DNA from: Chloroflexota bacterium
GTDB lineage: Bacteria; Chloroflexota; Limnocylindria; Limnocylindrales; CSP1-4
Length of the DNA: 7,345 nucleotides
Assembly (NCBI GenBank): GCA_021786265.1
Contig: JAJYNP010000209.1
Span: 1-7,345 of the forward strand
Direction: 5' to 3'
In this document: positions 1 to 7,345 of the stretch, piece by piece
Position numbering within the stretch: position 1 is the first letter of the stretch
Layout: the number at the start of each line of letters is the position of its first letter
Made by a program: the position numbers and the translations under genes
Notes under the pieces: model-generated
Database searches by the model: none
Seen by the model: only the letters and a program-made list of their open reading frames with translations
Told to the model about the DNA's origin: nothing

Positions 1-498
1 GTGGAGGAGCACCGGGACGTCCGGGACCACCCGGTCCAGCTCGTCCCGCGTGGGATGGCGATCGTCCCGCCAGGCCGCCGGGTGGTACCAGGCCTCGATC
101 CACGGTTCGGACTCGACCGACGACCGCGCGCGCTCAGCGGCGCCGGCCAGGAGCCGCAGCGCCGCGCGCAGGTCGGGCGCCTTCGTCAGGTCGAGCCACC
201 CGGCCTGCACCCCCTCCGGGAGCGGATGCGCGTGCTGGTCCTGGAAGCCCGGCAGGACGGCGGCCCCGGCGAGGTCCACCAGCCGCGTCCCCGGGCTCGA
301 GAGCGCGAGCACCTCGCTCTCGTCACCGACCGCCACGATCTGCCCGCCGCCGATCGCGATCGCCCGCGGCGGGCCCGCCTCCGCCGGCGTCTCGTCGCGC
401 GCCCGAGGCGAGGCGCGTCCCTCGCCCGCCGCCGCGCCGTTCATGGGCAGGATCGGTCCGCCGTGCAGGATGAGCTCCGGGGCAGGTCGTGTCGTCAT
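1..498 (-). CDS. YtcJ-like metal-dependent amidohydrolase, N-terminal part (3' end outside window)
   Basis: This is the first 166 codons of an amidohydrolase of the large YtcJ/amidohydrolase_3 group, cytosolic enzymes that hydrolyse C-N or related bonds using an active-site metal. I translated it from the minus strand. The start is ATG at 498-496, with GGAGG (506-502) three bases upstream. The N-terminal strand ELILHGGPILPMNG is followed by AIAIGGGQIVAVGDESEV (about residues 47-64), then RLVDLAGAAVLPGFQDQHAHP (residues 72-92). H89 and H91 form the metal-binding HxH of the superfamily, in the usual place after the VLPGF strand. Further on, EPWIEAWYHPAAW and HPTRDELDRVVPDVPVLL match the typical YtcJ segment between the HxH and the next strands. 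Residues 21-44 are an Ala/Gly/Pro/Arg-rich insertion not usually present. The rest of the barrel and the other metal ligands lie beyond position 1. No signal peptide is seen. The family is secure but the substrate is unknown. The gene diverges from the Lgt-like gene. Confidence 0.88.
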   Translation of the reverse strand, partial: MTTRPAPELILHGGPILPMNGAAAGEGRASPRARDETPAEAGPPRAIAIGGGQIVAVGDESEVLALSSPGTRLVDLAGAAVLPGFQDQHAHPLPEGVQAGWLDLTKAPDLRAALRLLAGAAERARSSVESEPWIEAWYHPAAWRDDRHPTRDELDRVVPDVPVLLH

Positions 499-501
499 CG
501 T

Positions 502-506
502 CCTCC
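502..506 (-). promoter_or_regulatory. Shine-Dalgarno site of the amidohydrolase gene
   Basis: Read on the minus strand this is GGAGG, three bases before the ATG at 498-496. The spacing is short, but it is the only strong SD near the N-terminus and it supports choosing this ATG. Confidence 0.55.
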
Positions 507-516
507 GTTCGCCGAC

Positions 517-523
517 TACACTA
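517..523. promoter_or_regulatory. Overlapping divergent -10-like boxes (amidohydrolase / Lgt-like gene)
   Basis: On the plus strand TACACT (517-522) fits the TANNNT -10 consensus. On the minus strand the same bases read TAGTGT (523-518), also a TANNNT box. The plus box would start transcription near 529-530 toward the Lgt-like gene. The minus box would start near 510 and give a leader of about 12 bases carrying the GGAGG site of the amidohydrolase gene. I found no convincing -35 hexamer at 16-18 bases upstream on either strand. The call therefore rests on the -10 elements and their placement in the only non-coding stretch between two divergent genes. Confidence 0.4.
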
Positions 524-590
524 CCGCCGATGGTCGTCCCGACGCCGCCCGGCGCCCGCGCGCGCCCCGACGCGACACCCTGAGGCTTCC

Positions 591-1517
591 GTGACGCCGG
601 CGATCGTGACGCTCGACTTCGACCCCACGCTCCATGCGGGACCCCTCGCGGCTCGCTGGGAGACGCTCGGGGTGGCGGCCGCCTTCTTCGTCGCCCTGCT
701 GGTCGCGGCGGTGCTCGCCCGTGCCGCCGGCCGCCGCGCCGGGCTCTCGCGGTTGCGCCTGGACGACCTCCTGTTCCTGGCCCTGGCCGCCGTTCCCGGC
801 GCGGTCGTGGGAGGCCGCCTCGTGCTGGCCCTCGACTACTCCGACTACTACCGGCTCCATCCCGGGGCCCTGCTCGACCCGGCGCAGGGCAGCCTCTCGC
901 TGCTGGGAGCGGTCCTCGGTGCGACCGTGGCCGTCGCGTACATGTGCCGGCTCCTCGAGATCCCGGCACGCCGCTGGCTCGACGTCGCCGCGGTGCCACT
1001 GCTGATCGCCATCGGGCTCGGCAAGCTGGCCTATCTCCTCGGTGGCGGCGGCCAGGGCGCGCCATGGGACGGAGCATGGGCGCTCGCGTTCACCGGGCCC
1101 GGCCCCTGGCTGTCGTCGTTGCCGGCCGTCCCGGCCCAGCCGAGCCAGGTCTACGAGGCGGCCTGGGCGCTGGTCGGCGTCCTGCTCGTGGTCGTCGTCA
1201 CGGGGCGACCGCTCCTGCGCCGCCTGCCGGAGCGGTTCCGGCAGGAGGGGGCCTGGCTGGCCGCGCACTGGGCGCACGGCCGGGAAGTCGACCCCGGTCA
1301 CCTGCGGTTCGGCTACCACTTTCTCGCGGCCCTCGCCTGGTGGCTGCTCGGGCGCGTGGTGGTGGGGTTCACCTGGCGCGAGGCCGCGTCGGTCGCCGGG
1401 CTGAGGCCGGAGCAGGTGGCAGCGCTGGTCGCGCTGGCGGCAGTCGTCGTGGTGGCAGCCTGGTGGACACGCACGGGACGCCTGTCCGCGGCCGCCGCGG
1501 GTACGGTGGGGCCGTGA
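591..1517 (+). CDS. Lgt-family (prolipoprotein diacylglyceryl transferase-like) membrane protein, catalytic residues degenerate
   Basis: This encodes 308 residues, close to the usual Lgt length. The start is GTG at 591, with GAGG (582-585) five bases upstream; it is the only candidate start near the family N-terminus. Family signals are DPTLHAGPLAARWETLG (residues 11-27, compare DP...GPVALHWYGL in E. coli), VVGGRLVLALDY (72-83), the glycine-rich GLGKLAYLLGG (142-152) and QPSQVYE (183-189, normally HPSQLYE). About seven hydrophobic segments can be seen, near residues 25-43, 59-81, 102-121, 132-151, 188-203, 243-260 and 276-292. True Lgt moves diacylglycerol from phosphatidylglycerol to the lipobox cysteine of prolipoproteins at the inner membrane. 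Here the positions matching E. coli Y26, H103, R143, N146 and E243 read E24, L105, K145, Y148 and G259; only the R239 equivalent (R255) seems kept. Membership of the family is likely, but ordinary Lgt activity is doubtful. The gene diverges from the amidohydrolase and precedes mmsA by 140 bases. Confidence 0.8.
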   Translation: MTPAIVTLDFDPTLHAGPLAARWETLGVAAAFFVALLVAAVLARAAGRRAGLSRLRLDDLLFLALAAVPGAVVGGRLVLALDYSDYYRLHPGALLDPAQGSLSLLGAVLGATVAVAYMCRLLEIPARRWLDVAAVPLLIAIGLGKLAYLLGGGGQGAPWDGAWALAFTGPGPWLSSLPAVPAQPSQVYEAAWALVGVLLVVVVTGRPLLRRLPERFRQEGAWLAAHWAHGREVDPGHLRFGYHFLAALAWWLLGRVVVGFTWREAASVAGLRPEQVAALVALAAVVVVAAWWTRTGRLSAAAAGTVGP

Positions 1518-1564
1518 TCGCGTCGGCCCGGCGGCAAGGGCAGTCGAACGCCACGGTCCGCTGC

Positions 1565-1603
1565 CGAACACGGCCCGGTTCGCCCGCGGCGACGCGGTAG
1601 AGT
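1565..1603 (+). promoter_or_regulatory. Candidate mmsA promoter with an upstream inverted repeat
   Basis: TAGAGT at 1598-1603 fits a TANNNT -10 box and would give a leader of about 48 bases before the mmsA start. No clear -35 hexamer is seen. Where it should lie, there is an imperfect dyad: CGAAC (1565-1569), eight bases, then GTTCG (1578-1582). An operator overlapping a -35 region would look like this, but five-base arms occur often by chance in DNA this GC-rich. The remainder of the 140-base gap (1518-1657) shows only a short GCCG/CGGC arm pair at 1563-1574 and the ribosome binding site. Confidence 0.35.
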
Positions 1604-1643
1604 TAGGCCCCGCCCGCCCGCGCGGTTGGCACCGATGATCGAC

Positions 1644-1649
1644 GAGGGA
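1644..1649 (+). promoter_or_regulatory. Shine-Dalgarno site of mmsA
   Basis: GAGGGA lies eight bases before the ATG at 1658-1660. It supports that ATG over the other nearby start codons, which lie in a different frame. Confidence 0.55.
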
Positions 1650-1657
1650 CGTGAGAC

Positions 1658-3193
<1,536 letters not shown>

Positions 3194-3196
3194 CCC

Positions 3197-3212
3197 CGGC
3201 CGTGGTCGGCCG
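3197..3212. terminator. GC-rich hairpin in the convergent junction, possible two-way terminator
   Basis: CGGCCG (3197-3202), a TGGT loop, then CGGCCG (3207-3212) can form a six-base-pair hairpin on either strand. It sits in the 24 bases between the mmsA stop (3191-3193) and the stop of permease 2 (3218-3220). There is no clear T run on either side, so it is not a textbook intrinsic terminator. Its place between two convergent stop codons is the main support. Confidence 0.35.
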
Positions 3213-3217
3213 CGGTC

Positions 3218-4177
3218 CTACCCTTCCTCCCGGGCATACGGGACGCCGAGCGACGCCGGCGTCCCGATCCGGCGCCTGGCCAGCGTGGTGGATGCACCGG
3301 CCAGCACGACGACCGTCATGAGGTAGGGGAGCGACGAGAAGAACTCCGACGGCATCTGCACGCCGTGGGCCTGCAGGGTGAAGCCGAGGCTCGAGAGCGC
3401 GCCGAACAGGTACGCGCCCACAAGGAGCACGTCGGGTCGCCAGAACGCGAAGATGACCAGGGCGATCGCGATCCAGCCGGCGCCGGCCGTGAGCCCGTCG
3501 GTCCATATCGGAGCGATCGCCAGCGTGAAGTAGGCGCCGCCGAGTCCGGCGAGCGCGCCGCCCACGACGGTGTGCACGTACCGGTAGCGGGTGACGTTGA
3601 TCCCCATGGCATCCGCGGACCGGGGCGACTCGCCGACCGCCCGCAGGTAGAGGCCGAACCGCGTCCGGTACAGGTACCAGGCGACGAGCACGACGAGGCC
3701 CCACGAGAGGTAGACGAAGGGGTCCTGGTCGAAGAGGATGGGTCCGACGACCGGGAGCTCCCCCAGGCCCAGCAGGTCCACCCGGTTCAGCTGGTGCAGC
3801 CCATGCTGGCCGCCGATGCCCCACACCTGCCCGACGTACGACGACAGGCCGGCGGCGCCCGCGAAGATCGTGAGCGCGAGCCCGGACACGATCTGGTTGA
3901 CCCGAACGGTGATCGACAGGAACGCGTGGATGAGGGCCATCAGCCCCCCGGCACCGGCCGCGACGATCATGGCGACGATGAGGACGGCCCAGCCCGGGCC
4001 CCCGAGCTGCTGCGACACGAAGAACCCGGTGACGGCGCCCATCAGCATCATGCCCTCGACCCCGAGGTTCAGGACGCCGGAACGCTCCGTGAGCAGCTCG
4101 CCCAGCCCCGCCAGGACCAGCGGCGTGCCGTAGGCGATCGCGGACACCACGATGGCGACGATCAGGTCGGTGTTCAT
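3218..4177 (-). CDS. BMP-type nucleoside ABC importer, permease subunit 2
   Basis: 319 residues, the second membrane subunit of the importer (BPD_transp_2 superfamily, NupC/YufQ-like). It should pair with permease 1 to form the channel in the cytoplasmic membrane. The start is ATG at 4177-4175, overlapping the TGA of permease 1 (4176-4174) as ATGA. No strong SD is present upstream, so translational coupling is likely. The N-terminal motif GELLTERSGVLNLGVEGMM (residues 26-44) is the hallmark of this subunit. VGESPRSADAMGINV (181-195) is the cytoplasmic coupling-helix loop that contacts the ATPase. It is followed by GLGGAYFTLA (211-220) and AGAGWIAIALVIF (231-243). Hydrophobic segments lie near residues 5-25, 42-56, 63-86, 97-115, 155-170, 200-221, 235-247, 250-266 and 282-298. 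The stop is TAG at 3220-3218. Family assignment is firm; the transported compound is inferred from the family to be a nucleoside or similar. Confidence 0.93.
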   Translation of the reverse strand: MNTDLIVAIVVSAIAYGTPLVLAGLGELLTERSGVLNLGVEGMMLMGAVTGFFVSQQLGGPGWAVLIVAMIVAAGAGGLMALIHAFLSITVRVNQIVSGLALTIFAGAAGLSSYVGQVWGIGGQHGLHQLNRVDLLGLGELPVVGPILFDQDPFVYLSWGLVVLVAWYLYRTRFGLYLRAVGESPRSADAMGINVTRYRYVHTVVGGALAGLGGAYFTLAIAPIWTDGLTAGAGWIAIALVIFAFWRPDVLLVGAYLFGALSSLGFTLQAHGVQMPSEFFSSLPYLMTVVVLAGASTTLARRRIGTPASLGVPYAREEG

Positions 4178-5298
4178 CGGCCCGGGTCCGCTTCGGCGTC
4201 CGCGGGTGCCACGCGGAGCGGTGAGCCGATCCGGATGCGGTATCGGCCCAGCATCTCCCCACCGAGCACGCTGAACAGGATGATCCCCTCCATGGTGCCC
4301 ACGAGACCGGCCGGGAACGACGGGCCCTGCAGCGCGAACCCGGCGTTGGTGAGGGCGCCGATCAGGATCGACACCACGATCACCGCCAGCGGGTTGTACA
4401 GCGCCAGGGCCGCGACGACGATCCCCGTGTACCCGTACTGCGCCTGCTGGAGCCCGCGCGGGTCGAGGACGTGCCCGAAGTCGCCGATCTGGCTGGCGCC
4501 GCCCAGGCCGGCGATGCCGCCGGAGAGCGCCATGACGGCCAGGATGATGCGCCTGGTCCGCATCCCGGCATAGGTCGCGGCCGAGGGCGAATCCCCCATC
4601 ACGCGCATCTCGAACCCGAAGCGGGTGCCGCGAACGAGGACGAACAGGAGCACGGCAACCCCGACGCCGACCAGGAACCCCGTCGGCAGCGTGAACGAGC
4701 CGATGACGACGCCCGGCCAGGTCGCCGAGGCGGAGAGGGTCTTTCCGGTGGGGAAGACCAGCGCCGTCGGGGACGTCAGGTCGCGCCAGAATGACTGGCT
4801 GTCGTAGATCAGGAAGTACATGATCAGCCCGGCCACGTAGTTGAGCATCAGCGAGACGAGGATCTCGTTCGTCTGCAGGTAGGCCCGCAGCAGGCCGGGG
4901 ATCATCGCCCACAGCGCACCGGCCGCGACGCCCGCCACGATCATCACCGGGATGAGCAGCGGCTGCGGCAGGCCGCCCAGGACCAGGCCGGCCCCGGATG
5001 CGCCGATCGCGCCCATGTAGAGCTGCCCTTCGCCGCCGATGTTCCACACCCGCATGCGGAAGGCGACCGCGACGCAGAGGCCCGTGAACAGCAGTGGCGT
5101 GGCATAGACGAAGGTCGAGGTCAGGGCGCCGGGCGAGGTGAACGAGGCGGCATAGATCTGGCGGTAGGTGGCGATCGGGTCGTGGCCCGACGCGGCGAGC
5201 ACCAGGCCCGAGATGATGGCCGCGAGGATCAGCGACACGAACGGCAGCGCCACGCGCTGCCAGCGGGGCGTGTCCAGGCTGCGCTCGATGGAGATCAT
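4174..5298 (-). CDS. BMP-type nucleoside ABC importer, permease subunit 1
   Basis: 374 residues, the first membrane subunit (BPD_transp_2 superfamily, NupB/YufP-like). The start is ATG at 5298-5296, sharing one base with the ATPase TGA (5300-5298) as TGATG; this argues for coupled translation and fixes the start. The motif VWNIGGEGQLYMGAIGA (residues 84-100) is diagnostic of this subunit and corresponds to LNLGVEGMMLMGA in permease 2. VMGDSPSAATYAGM (233-246) is the coupling loop toward the ATPase, followed by ALSGGIAGLGGASQ (257-270). Hydrophobic segments lie near residues 17-36, 63-81, 93-111, 113-136, 146-165, 206-222, 250-270, 292-314 and 333-346. The C-terminal tail, about residues 358-374, is polar and disordered-looking (PADAEADPGR end). 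Permease 1 is about 55 residues longer than permease 2, mostly because of its extra N-terminal helix and loop; this asymmetry is normal for the family. Confidence 0.93.
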   Translation of the reverse strand: MISIERSLDTPRWQRVALPFVSLILAAIISGLVLAASGHDPIATYRQIYAASFTSPGALTSTFVYATPLLFTGLCVAVAFRMRVWNIGGEGQLYMGAIGASGAGLVLGGLPQPLLIPVMIVAGVAAGALWAMIPGLLRAYLQTNEILVSLMLNYVAGLIMYFLIYDSQSFWRDLTSPTALVFPTGKTLSASATWPGVVIGSFTLPTGFLVGVGVAVLLFVLVRGTRFGFEMRVMGDSPSAATYAGMRTRRIILAVMALSGGIAGLGGASQIGDFGHVLDPRGLQQAQYGYTGIVVAALALYNPLAVIVVSILIGALTNAGFALQGPSFPAGLVGTMEGIILFSVLGGEMLGRYRIRIGSPLRVAPADAEADPGR

Positions 5299-6881
5299 CA
5301 GGCGGCCCCCGCCATCATCATGCCCAGCTGCTCGTAGCTGGCCTGCGCGGCGTCCACGATCCCCACGATCCGGCCCTCGTAGAGCACGGCGATCCGGTCC
5401 GACAGCTCCACGATCTCGTCGAGGTCCTCGCTGATCAGCAGGATGCCCACGCCCCGGCGCGCGGTGTCCACCAGCACCCCGTGCACGTACTCGGTGGCGC
5501 CCACGTCGAGCCCGCGGGCCGGCGAGGCCGCGACCAGCACGCGCGGCTGCGACGACAGCTCGCGTGCCAGCACGACCTTCTGCACGTTGCCGCCCGACAG
5601 CTGGCGCACGAGGGCGTGGGGCCCGCGCGTGCGGATGTCGAACTGCTCCATCAGCGCGAGGGACTGCGTGTCGGCGCGGTCCATCATGAGCAACGGGCCC
5701 GCGTGGGGAGCGTCCCGGCGATAGGACTTGAGCAGCAGGTTCTCCGTCACCGACAGGCTCGGCGACACGCCGGTTCCCATGCGGTCCTCGGGCACGTAGG
5801 CAATGCCGCGGTTGATCGCGGCGCGCGGGTCCCCGCCCCGCAGCTCCGAGCCGTCCACCCGGACCGTTCCCCTCGTGTGCGAGCGGAGGCCGGCGATCAC
5901 CTCCGCGAGCTCGCGCTGTCCGTTGCCCGCCACGCCGGCGATCCCCACGATCTCGCCGGGGCGCACGCTCAGCGACACGTCGCGCAGGACCTGGACGCCG
6001 AAGTCGCCGTCGGCGCACACCGACTCGAGCTCGAGGACGCCGCGCTGGTCCGCCGGTGCGGCCCCGGACCCGTTGGCGGCGCGGCGCACCCGGCCCGCCG
6101 GCATGTCATGGCCGACCATCAGCCGGGCGAGCTCCCGGGCGTCGACCCCGGCCGCGTCGACCGTCGTCACGGATCGTCCCTTGCGCAGGATCGTGATCCG
6201 GTTCGCGATCGCGAGCACCTCGGGCAGCTTGTGGGATATGAAGACCACGCTTCGCCCGGCCGCCACCATCTCGCGGACGCTCGAAAACAGCTGCCCGGTC
6301 TCGGACGGCGTCAGGACCGTGGTCGGCTCGTCCAGGATCAGGATCGTGGCATCCCGGTAGAGCGCCTTGAGGATGTCGATGCGCTGCCGCTCCCCCAGGG
6401 AGAGCTGCCAGATCCGGGCCCGGGGGTCGACCTGCATGCGGTACCGGGCCGCGATCTCGGCGATCTCCGCCTCGACCTGGCGAGGCGAGTACCGCAGGCC
6501 GCGGTGCCGCGACCAGCCCAGCACGACGTTCTCGGCCACCGTGAGGCTGTCGACCAGGCTCAGGTGCTGGTGCACCATGAAGATCCCGGCACGCTGCGCC
6601 TCGTGAGGCGAATGGAGGCGCGCCGGGCTGCCGTTGACCTGGACCTCTCCCTCGTCGGGACGGTAGAGGCCCGTGAGGATGTTGCAGAGGGTGGTCTTGC
6701 CGGCCCCGTTCTCGCCCAGCAGCGCGTGGACTTCCCCGCGCCTGGCGTCGAACGAGACGCGGTCGTTGGCGACCACGCCGCCCGCGAACCGCTTGGTCAC
6801 GCCGACGGCCGCCACCGCCGGGACGAGCCCGGCGGTGGCGGTTCCGGTGGACGTGGGACCGGCCTCGACGTGACCGCTCAA
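5298..6881 (-). CDS. BMP-type nucleoside ABC importer, duplicated ATPase subunit
   Basis: 527 residues with two fused nucleotide-binding domains, as in NupA/YufO and sugar ATPases such as RbsA; it powers the importer from the cytoplasmic face. The start is TTG at 6881-6879, backed by AAGGAG (6892-6887) five bases upstream; no better in-frame start lies near. Domain 1 has an intact set: Walker A GENGAGKTT (residues 56-64), Q-loop Q105 in MVHQH, signature LSLGE (160-164), Walker B ILILDEPT (180-187) and switch H217. Domain 2 begins near residue 283. Its Walker A position reads GVAGNGQRE (316-324) with no lysine, its signature is a good LSGGN (428-432), the Walker B end reads ASPARGLDV (452-460) without the catalytic Glu, and the switch His is replaced in ISEDLDE (483-489). 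One working ATP site (domain 1 Walker motifs with domain 2 signature) is therefore expected, as is usual in this family. The gene overlaps permease 1 by one base. Confidence 0.95.
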   Translation of the reverse strand: MSGHVEAGPTSTGTATAGLVPAVAAVGVTKRFAGGVVANDRVSFDARRGEVHALLGENGAGKTTLCNILTGLYRPDEGEVQVNGSPARLHSPHEAQRAGIFMVHQHLSLVDSLTVAENVVLGWSRHRGLRYSPRQVEAEIAEIAARYRMQVDPRARIWQLSLGERQRIDILKALYRDATILILDEPTTVLTPSETGQLFSSVREMVAAGRSVVFISHKLPEVLAIANRITILRKGRSVTTVDAAGVDARELARLMVGHDMPAGRVRRAANGSGAAPADQRGVLELESVCADGDFGVQVLRDVSLSVRPGEIVGIAGVAGNGQRELAEVIAGLRSHTRGTVRVDGSELRGGDPRAAINRGIAYVPEDRMGTGVSPSLSVTENLLLKSYRRDAPHAGPLLMMDRADTQSLALMEQFDIRTRGPHALVRQLSGGNVQKVVLARELSSQPRVLVAASPARGLDVGATEYVHGVLVDTARRGVGILLISEDLDEIVELSDRIAVLYEGRIVGIVDAAQASYEQLGMMMAGAA

Positions 6882-6886
6882 CGTCG

Positions 6887-6892
6887 CTCCTT
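6887..6892 (-). promoter_or_regulatory. Shine-Dalgarno site deciding the TTG start of the ATPase
   Basis: On the minus strand this reads AAGGAG, followed by CGACG and then TTG at 6881-6879. The strong match and five-base spacing are what make the rare TTG the best start for the ATPase gene. Confidence 0.65.
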
Positions 6893-6933
6893 CGCGCGGT
6901 TGCCCGAACGTCTCCCGTGATCTCCCCGGAGGC

Positions 6934-7345
6934 CTACCCCGCCGGATTCCCGATCACACCCTGGACGAACCAGTTGATCGAGTACTTGCTGAGGCCGGTC
7001 GGCGTGTAGACCGGCAGCGTCGTGCCGGCGGGCACCCCGATGGACCCGTCCTGCTTCGTGATGGGTCCGGTGAAGGGATCGAACGTGCCGGCCTTGATCT
7101 CGGCCTCCTTGGCCAGGATCGCCGCCTGCGTCGCCGCGCTCACCGACTGACCGAACGGGGCCATGATGACGAAGCCGTCGTTGAGGCCGCCGTAGTAGAA
7201 GTGCGTCTTCCAGGTGCCATTCATCGCGGCGGCGATGTCGTTGATGTAGTAGGGACCCCAGTTGTACGTGGTCGCCGTCAGCCAGGCGGCCGGGGCGAAG
7301 GACGTCTGGTCCGAGTCGTACCCGGTCCACTTGAGGCCGGCAGCC
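6934..7345 (-). CDS. BMP/PnrA-like substrate-binding protein of the ABC importer, C-terminal part (5' end outside window)
   Basis: This is the last 136 residues of a BMP-family (basic membrane protein, PnrA-like) periplasmic or surface-anchored binding protein, which captures the substrate and hands it to the permeases. The frame is open to the window edge and ends at TAG 6936-6934. Visible landmarks include WTGYDSDQTSFAPAAWLTAT near the start, YNWGPYYINDIAAAMNGTW, then YYGGLNDGFVIMAPFG and a C-terminal KYSINWFVQGVIGNPAG. The DSDQ motif and the final WFVQGV helix are typical of the family. The N-terminal signal and lipobox are not in view, so lipoprotein status cannot be checked here. The gene lies 52 bases upstream of the ATPase start; that gap holds the ATPase SD and no clear terminator. 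The gene order (binding protein, ATPase, permease, permease) is the classic one. Known relatives bind nucleosides; the exact ligand here is unknown. Confidence 0.92.
   Translation of the reverse strand, partial: AAGLKWTGYDSDQTSFAPAAWLTATTYNWGPYYINDIAAAMNGTWKTHFYYGGLNDGFVIMAPFGQSVSAATQAAILAKEAEIKAGTFDPFTGPITKQDGSIGVPAGTTLPVYTPTGLSKYSINWFVQGVIGNPAG

Noticed and set aside
1..594. Plus-strand open frames over the first 600 bases
   Set aside because: They translate to Arg/Pro-rich sequence without motifs, while the minus strand gives a clear amidohydrolase N-terminus with start codon, SD and metal-binding HxH.
3365..4573. Plus-strand open frame opposite the two permeases
   Set aside because: Charged, low-complexity translation without motifs; both permeases on the other strand carry diagnostic family motifs.
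5481..6920. 479-codon plus-strand open frame opposite the ATPase
   Set aside because: His/Arg/Asp/Gln-rich shadow of the ATPase gene, with no recognisable fold.
6882..6933. Possible attenuator or mRNA-stabilising hairpin between the binding-protein and ATPase genes
   Set aside because: Only four-base CTCC/GGAG arms could be paired, with either a two-base loop or long mismatched spacing; not convincing.

Overview
The window comes from a high-GC bacterium. Coding frames show strong third-position G/C bias, and the candidate promoters carry TANNNT-type -10 boxes, which fits an actinobacterium or a high-GC Chloroflexota lineage. No rRNA, tRNA, CRISPR or mobile element is visible, so taxonomy cannot be fixed from these bases. 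Both ends of the window cut through genes.

Layout from left to right. (1) Positions 1-498, minus strand: the N-terminal part of a YtcJ-type metal-dependent amidohydrolase. (2) Positions 499-590: a short divergent intergenic region with two overlapping -10-like boxes, one for each direction. (3) Positions 591-1517, plus strand: a polytopic membrane protein of the prolipoprotein diacylglyceryl transferase (Lgt) family. By eye alignment it lacks most residues known to be needed in E. coli Lgt. (4) Positions 1518-1657: a promoter region with a TAGAGT box. (5) Positions 1658-3193, plus strand: a complete CoA-acylating (methyl)malonate-semialdehyde dehydrogenase (mmsA/iolA type). (6) Positions 3194-3217: a tight convergent junction with a small GC hairpin. 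(7) Positions 3218-7345, minus strand: a BMP-family ABC importer. In transcription order it is the C-terminal part of the BMP/PnrA-like substrate-binding protein, a duplicated ATPase, permease 1 and permease 2. Stop and start codons overlap between the last three genes.

How the genes may work together. BMP-family importers characterised so far mostly carry nucleosides. Malonate-semialdehyde dehydrogenase converts the semialdehyde left after beta-alanine transamination to acetyl-CoA, which is the end of reductive pyrimidine breakdown. The window is therefore compatible with a nucleoside or pyrimidine salvage and catabolism neighbourhood. The core pyrimidine-pathway genes (dihydropyrimidine dehydrogenase, dihydropyrimidinase, beta-ureidopropionase) are not in view, so this is inference. 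I see no clearly undescribed system. The items most worth a second look are the Lgt-family protein without its catalytic residues and the compact divergent promoter in front of it.
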